Below are positions 60,053 to 64,000 of a stretch of DNA of 64,000 nt, piece by piece. Position 1 is the first letter of the stretch. Each line of letters starts with the position of its first letter. The stretch comes from CAJXYS01 sp913063035 (GTDB lineage Bacteria; Pseudomonadota; Alphaproteobacteria; Rhodobacterales; Rhodobacteraceae). Location of the stretch: assembly GCF_050586465.1 (NCBI RefSeq), contig NZ_JBOCEG010000003.1:372001-436000 (forward strand), given 5' to 3'. Made by a program: the position numbers and the translations under genes. The notes under the pieces are model-generated. The model did no database searches. It had not been told where the DNA came from and saw only the letters and a program-made list of their open reading frames with translations.

Positions 60053-62359
60053 GTGACCCAGTCCGCGGATCTGCCCATCCCGGTCCCGGTGCGGGACGCG
60101 ACCACGCCGCGCCGGGTGCTCTATCTCGGCCTCGGGGCCGCGCTCTGCCTCGCCGGGGCGCTGCTTGCCCCCGTGGGACCCGCGCAGCTGGTGTTGCTTT
60201 CGGCGGGCGGCGTGATGGGCGCCTCGGCGGCCTTCGTCGCGCTGGCCGACCTGCTCCGCCGGCGCCGGCGGACCGGGGACTGGGCGGTCATCACGACCTT
60301 CCTGCGCAACGACCCGGCGCCGATCTTCCTGTCGGACGCGACGGGGCGCGTGACCTTTCGCAACACCGCTGCCGCCCGGCGGTTCCCGGATCCCGGCGGC
60401 GCGGCCATGCTGGCCGACCTGCTGGCGGTTCGGCTGCCGGATGCGGGGTCGCTGGTCGTGCGGCTGCGGCAGGCCGCGCTGCGTCACGGCCAGGCCGTCG
60501 AGGAGGTCGTCGCGACCGATGGGCACCTTCATATCACCGTGCGCAGGCTCGGGGCGGAGGGCTGTCTCTGGCGAGTCTTGCCGCGCGAAAGTTCCAAGCC
60601 CGACCCGGACAGCCCGCAGGCGCTGCCGCTTCTGACCGCGGACCCGGATGGCGGCATTCTCTACCTGAACGAAACCCTGCGCCGCATGGTCGGCGGCCGG
60701 GCGGCGCATCTGGACCGCCTGTTCGCGGACCTGCCCCTGCGCCCGGACGGCGTGCACGACCTGGCCACGGCGTCCGGTCCGGTCAGCGTCCGGGTCAGCG
60801 AGGTGCGCGGGCGCGGTGCCCGACGCGAGATCTGTCTCACGCCCTGCGATCCCGAGGAGATGACCGGGGCCTCCACCCGGCGCTTCTTCGACGAACTGCC
60901 GGTGGCGCTGCTCAAGCTCGACGCCAGGGGCACGGTCCTGATGGCGAACCGGATCGCGCGCGAACTGCTCTGTCATTCGATGAACGGCGCGGTCCGTCTC
61001 GAGAGCCTCGTGAGCGGGCTCGGCCGGTCGGTGAACGACTGGATCGCCGAGGCGGCCGAGGGTCGGGGGCTGCGCAAGCCCGAGGTTCTGCAGGCGGCCC
61101 GTTCGGAATCGGAGGTCTACCTGCAGATCACGCTGAACCGGATCCTCGAGGACGGCGAGGTCTTCCTCGTCGCCGTGCTGAACGACGCGACCGAGCTGAA
61201 GACCCTCGAGGCGCAGTTTGTCCAAAGCCAGAAGATGCAGGCGATCGGGCAGCTCGCGGGTGGCGTGGCGCATGACTTCAACAATCTTTTGACGGCAATT
61301 TCAGGACATTGCGACCTGTTGTTGCTGCGCCATGACGCCGAGGATCCGGATTATGCCGACCTCGTGCAGATCAACCAGAACGCCAATCGCGCGGCCAGCC
61401 TCGTCAGCCAGCTGCTGGCCTTCTCGCGCAAGCAGACCTTGCAGCCGGAGGTGATGGACCTGCGCGATACCCTGGCCGACCTGACCCACCTGCTGAACCG
61501 CCTGGTCGGCGAGCGGATCGAGCTGACGCTGTCCCATGACCCGGATCTGAAGCCGATCCGCGGCGACAAGCGCCAGCTCGAGCAGGTCATCATGAACCTG
61601 ATCGTCAACGCGCGCGACGCCATGCCCCACGGCGGCACGATCCGGATCGAGACCCGCAACGAGCTGCTGTCCGAGGACCGGGTGCGCGACCGCGTCCGGA
61701 TTCCGCAGGGCCGCTACGTGGTGGTCAGCGTCACCGACGACGGCGCCGGCATCCCCCCCGATCGCCTGCCGAAGGTGTTCGAGCCCTTCTACACCACCAA
61801 GCGCACAGGCGAGGGCACCGGCCTCGGGCTGTCGACGGCTTACGGGATCGTCAAGCAGACCGGCGGCTTCATCTTCGTCGACTCGACCCCGGGCATGGGC
61901 AGCGTGTTCACGCTGATGTTCCCGGCGCATGATCTGCCGCTGCGCCGCGCCGCCCCGGCGGAGCGCCCGGCCAGGACCGGCCCGCCGCCGCAGGGCGAGG
62001 GGGCCATTCTGCTCGTCGAGGACGAGGCCCCGGTGCGCGCCTTCGCGTCGCGCGCCCTGCGCAGCCGCGGCTACAGCGTGATCGAGGCCGAGAGCGGCGA
62101 GGAGGCGCTGGAGCTGCTTTCCGACGATGGGCTCGAGATCGACGTCTTCGTCACCGACGTCGTGATGCCCGGGCTCGACGGGCCCAGCTGGGTGCGCAAG
62201 GCGCTCGAGATCCGCCCCGATGTGCGCGTCGTCTTCGTCTCGGGCTATGCCGAGGACGCGATCCCCGACGGGGACGGGCGCATTCCCAACGCCGTCTTCC
62301 TGCCCAAGCCCTTCTCGCTGCAGGAGCTGACGGCGACGGTCCAGGCCCAGCTGGTCTGA
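60053..62359 (+). CDS. cckA: CckA hybrid sensor histidine kinase
   Basis: This 768-residue kinase has two membrane segments (residues about 22-65), PAS-like sensor regions (about 80-160 and 275-385), a HisKA domain with GGVAHDFNNLLTAISGHCDLLL (phospho-His407), an HATPase domain (NLIVNARDAMPHGG, DDGAGIPPDRLPKVFEPF, GTGLGLSTAYGIV) and a receiver domain with Asp702 in VTDVVMPGLDG. This order is that of CckA, which phosphorylates ChpT and then CtrA. The start is GTG 60053 with SD AAGGAGG. The gene lies before recA with a small minus-strand gene between them. Confidence 0.96.
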   Translation: MTQSADLPIPVPVRDATTPRRVLYLGLGAALCLAGALLAPVGPAQLVLLSAGGVMGASAAFVALADLLRRRRRTGDWAVITTFLRNDPAPIFLSDATGRVTFRNTAAARRFPDPGGAAMLADLLAVRLPDAGSLVVRLRQAALRHGQAVEEVVATDGHLHITVRRLGAEGCLWRVLPRESSKPDPDSPQALPLLTADPDGGILYLNETLRRMVGGRAAHLDRLFADLPLRPDGVHDLATASGPVSVRVSEVRGRGARREICLTPCDPEEMTGASTRRFFDELPVALLKLDARGTVLMANRIARELLCHSMNGAVRLESLVSGLGRSVNDWIAEAAEGRGLRKPEVLQAARSESEVYLQITLNRILEDGEVFLVAVLNDATELKTLEAQFVQSQKMQAIGQLAGGVAHDFNNLLTAISGHCDLLLLRHDAEDPDYADLVQINQNANRAASLVSQLLAFSRKQTLQPEVMDLRDTLADLTHLLNRLVGERIELTLSHDPDLKPIRGDKRQLEQVIMNLIVNARDAMPHGGTIRIETRNELLSEDRVRDRVRIPQGRYVVVSVTDDGAGIPPDRLPKVFEPFYTTKRTGEGTGLGLSTAYGIVKQTGGFIFVDSTPGMGSVFTLMFPAHDLPLRRAAPAERPARTGPPPQGEGAILLVEDEAPVRAFASRALRSRGYSVIEAESGEEALELLSDDGLEIDVFVTDVVMPGLDGPSWVRKALEIRPDVRVVFVSGYAEDAIPDGDGRIPNAVFLPKPFSLQELTATVQAQLV

Positions 62360-62365
62360 CCGGGC

Positions 62366-62980
62366 TCAGGGATCGGCCATCTCGCCGGCGCGGACCCGCG
62401 CGTGCAGGCGCAGGTCCCGTGCCGCGTGGTGGCGGAAGGCCGCCGCCAGCCGGGGCGAGAGCGGCAGCGCCATCTCGGGCGAGACGTTCAGCCGCCGCGG
62501 TGCCACGGCGCGGCCCAGCCGGCGGGCGAAGAAGCCGGTGACCGCGGCCGGATCCTCGTAGGGCAGAAGGTAGTCGACCGCGACCTGCCCGGTGGCATCG
62601 GCCACGAAGTCCGACTGGCAGCCCACATCGGCGAATCCCGGGCGCGGCGTGGCGAGGTAGCCGGCGACGAAATCGTCGAAACTCATGTCGGCCGTGCTGT
62701 TCGGGTGGCCGCGCAGCGCGGGCCGGGCGCGGTAGCGGTACCAGCTGCCGAGCCAGTCGAGCGGCTCGCGCATCACCGCGATCGTCTCGAGGCCGATCCC
62801 GCCCATCCGGTCGAGGCGCGGTTTCAGGAAGCTTTCGTACACCCGGTAGGGCATGTGCTTCATCTCGGGCGGATCGCGGAACACCATGGCCGCGTCCGGG
62901 GCCAGTGCCCCCTCGAGAGCCACTGTGCCCGTCTTGGGCGTCGCCAGGAAAACCAGCCGCTGGGTCCAGAAAACCAACAT
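62366..62980 (-). CDS. Sulfotransferase-like protein
   Basis: This 204-residue protein has a probable PAPS 5'-phosphosulfate loop near its N-terminus (FLATPKTGTVALEGAL) and a 3'-phosphate loop (IAVMREPLDWLGSWYRYR), the order and spacing of the sulfotransferase fold. It starts at ATG 62980 (GTG 62983 also possible). Acceptor unknown; surface polysaccharide or small molecule are both possible. It sits on the opposite strand between cckA and recA, its stop only 6 bases from cckA's. Confidence 0.83.
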   Translation of the reverse strand: MLVFWTQRLVFLATPKTGTVALEGALAPDAAMVFRDPPEMKHMPYRVYESFLKPRLDRMGGIGLETIAVMREPLDWLGSWYRYRARPALRGHPNSTADMSFDDFVAGYLATPRPGFADVGCQSDFVADATGQVAVDYLLPYEDPAAVTGFFARRLGRAVAPRRLNVSPEMALPLSPRLAAAFRHHAARDLRLHARVRAGEMADP

Positions 62981-63084
62981 CACGCATACTCCGGGGGCGG
63001 CGGGACCGTCGCCGCGTCACTTGCGTAAACTACTCTTTAACCGCTTTCGGAAAAAGCTGGGACGACGCAAATTTTCATTGATTT

Positions 63085-63127
63085 GTTCCCTTTTTGATCT
63101 CATAGTGCATGAGAACAAGAGGCGAAC
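63085..63127. promoter_or_regulatory. LexA-controlled recA promoter (two SOS boxes)
   Basis: GAAC-N7-GAAC at 63113-63127 is a perfect alphaproteobacterial LexA box. A second near-match GTTC-N7-GATC lies at 63085-63099. Between them sits a candidate -10 CATAGT (63101-63106), with -35 TTGATT 17 bases before. The perfect box would cover the transcription start, blocking recA until LexA cleavage. Confidence 0.85.
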
Positions 63128-63178
63128 ACGTGCAGTCATTGCTGCAATTGCGGCGATGTGAAATAAGAGGTCCGAGAC

Positions 63179-64000
63179 ATGGCATCCCAGAACGTACTCG
63201 AGTTGGACGGAAAGCGCGACATGGACAAGCAGAAGGCGCTGGATTCGGCGCTCAGCCAAATCGAGCGGCAGTTCGGCAAGGGCTCTATCATGCGCCTCGG
63301 CGCCGATAATCCGGTCGCCGAGATCGCGGCGACCTCGACCGGGTCGATCGGGCTCGACATCGCGCTCGGCATTGGCGGCATTCCGAAGGGCCGGATCGTG
63401 GAAATCTACGGCCCCGAATCCTCGGGCAAGACGACGCTGACGCTGCACGCCGTCGCCGAAGAGCAGAAACAGGGCGGCGTCTGCGCCTTCGTTGACGCGG
63501 AACACGCGCTCGATCCGCAATACGCCAAGAAACTCGGCGTCAATCTCGACGAGCTGCTGATCTCGCAGCCCGACACGGGCGAGCAGGCGCTGGAGATCAC
63601 CGACACGCTGGTGCGTTCGGGCGCGGTCAACATGGTGGTGGTCGATTCGGTCGCCGCGCTGACCCCGAAATCCGAGCTCGAGGGCGACATGGGCGACTCC
63701 AGCGTGGGCGTGCAGGCCCGGCTGATGAGCCAGGCGATGCGCAAGCTGACCGGCTCCATCGCGCGCTCGAAATGCACGGTGATCTTCATCAACCAGATCC
63801 GCATGAAGATCGGCGTGATGTTCGGCTCGCCCGAGACGACGACCGGCGGCAACGCGCTGAAATTCTACGCCTCCGTGCGGATGGATATCCGCCGGATCGG
63901 GGCGATCAAGGACCGCGACGAGGTGGTGGGCAACACCACCCGCGTGAAGGTGGTCAAGAACAAGGTCGCGCCGCCCTTCAAGCAGGTCGAGTTCGACATC
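63179..64000 (+). CDS. recA: RecA recombinase (5' part)
   Basis: The first 274 codons are present; the frame runs off the window. RecA forms filaments on single-stranded DNA, drives strand exchange and triggers LexA cleavage. Motifs are the Walker A GPESSGKT (residues 78-85), the Walker B region NMVVVDSVAAL, loop L1 MGDSSVGVQARLMSQA and FINQIRMKIGVMFGSPETTTGGNALKFY. The start ATG 63179 follows AAGAGGTCCGAGAC. The promoter holds a LexA box. Confidence 0.98.
   Translation, partial: MASQNVLELDGKRDMDKQKALDSALSQIERQFGKGSIMRLGADNPVAEIAATSTGSIGLDIALGIGGIPKGRIVEIYGPESSGKTTLTLHAVAEEQKQGGVCAFVDAEHALDPQYAKKLGVNLDELLISQPDTGEQALEITDTLVRSGAVNMVVVDSVAALTPKSELEGDMGDSSVGVQARLMSQAMRKLTGSIARSKCTVIFINQIRMKIGVMFGSPETTTGGNALKFYASVRMDIRRIGAIKDRDEVVGNTTRVKVVKNKVAPPFKQVEFDI

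Overview
The window is GC-rich (roughly two-thirds G+C by eye), densely coded DNA from an alphaproteobacterium, most likely a member of the Rhodobacterales (Roseobacter/Rhodobacteraceae type). Support for this: a direct-repeat LexA box (GAAC-N7-GAAC) before recA, a CckA hybrid kinase preceded by a full CtrA site, an IalB-family protein, a Sox cluster with soxE and soxF, a membrane-bound PuuD urate oxidase with a PuuE-UraD fusion, and an L21 protein with a C-terminal extension. It reads as ordinary chromosome: I see no insertion sequence, prophage, CRISPR array or plasmid function.

Layout. 1-3.8 kb: 3' part of a thiosulfate-oxidation operon (soxC end, soxD, soxE, soxF) closed by a strong terminator. 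3.9-10.9 kb: urate catabolism (NCS2 permease, allA, puuE-uraD fusion, uraH, LysR regulator, puuD) plus an HpcH/HpaI aldolase. 10.9-13.3 kb: a quorum-sensing island with a PraR-like XRE repressor, LuxR receptor, LuxI synthase and a small protein overlapping luxI. 13.4-21.3 kb: nicotinate phosphoribosyltransferase, an orphan TadG-like protein, an MFS exporter with a His-rich tail, a CPA1 exchanger with a cyclic-nucleotide-binding domain, and tRNA-Ser(CGA). 21.4-27.5 kb: DUF2059 protein, rplU-rpmA, GNAT, obgE-proB-proA. 27.6-37.7 kb: cell-envelope genes (M15-like DUF882 protein, L,D-transpeptidase, lpxD-acp-ketoacyl synthase, IalB), a CNNM/CorC protein, XerD and two uncharacterised envelope proteins. 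37.9-45.9 kb: aroK-aroB, an EamA transporter, zwf-pgl-pgi behind a LacI-type operator, thioesterase, PRC-barrel protein, tRNA-Gly(CCC). 46-50.3 kb: a one-carbon/corrinoid operon on the minus strand (PF13769-like protein, MetF-like reductase, methyl-THF:corrinoid methyltransferase, ferredoxin-ASKHA corrinoid activator). 50.5-64 kb: ppx/gppA, rlmE, a TDT transporter, guaB, two MFS proteins, an MBL hydrolase, an RsmB-like methyltransferase, cckA, a sulfotransferase-like gene and the start of recA.

How the genes work together. The Sox enzymes oxidise thiosulfate sulfur in the periplasm. The urate genes form a nearly gap-free route: uptake, PuuD (urate to 5-hydroxyisourate), UraH, UraD, allantoin hydrolysis by PuuE and ureidoglycolate lyase; only allantoate hydrolysis is missing from the window. 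zwf, pgl and pgi feed the Entner-Doudoroff/pentose-phosphate routes.

The most interesting part is the quorum-sensing island. Its gene set (PraR-like repressor, LuxR, LuxI, and a 68-residue protein translationally coupled to LuxI) parallels the rhizobial logic in which CinS, made together with CinI, is an anti-repressor of PraR. That the small protein does the same job here is an inference from gene layout only. All coordinates and motifs were read by eye; no database search was run.
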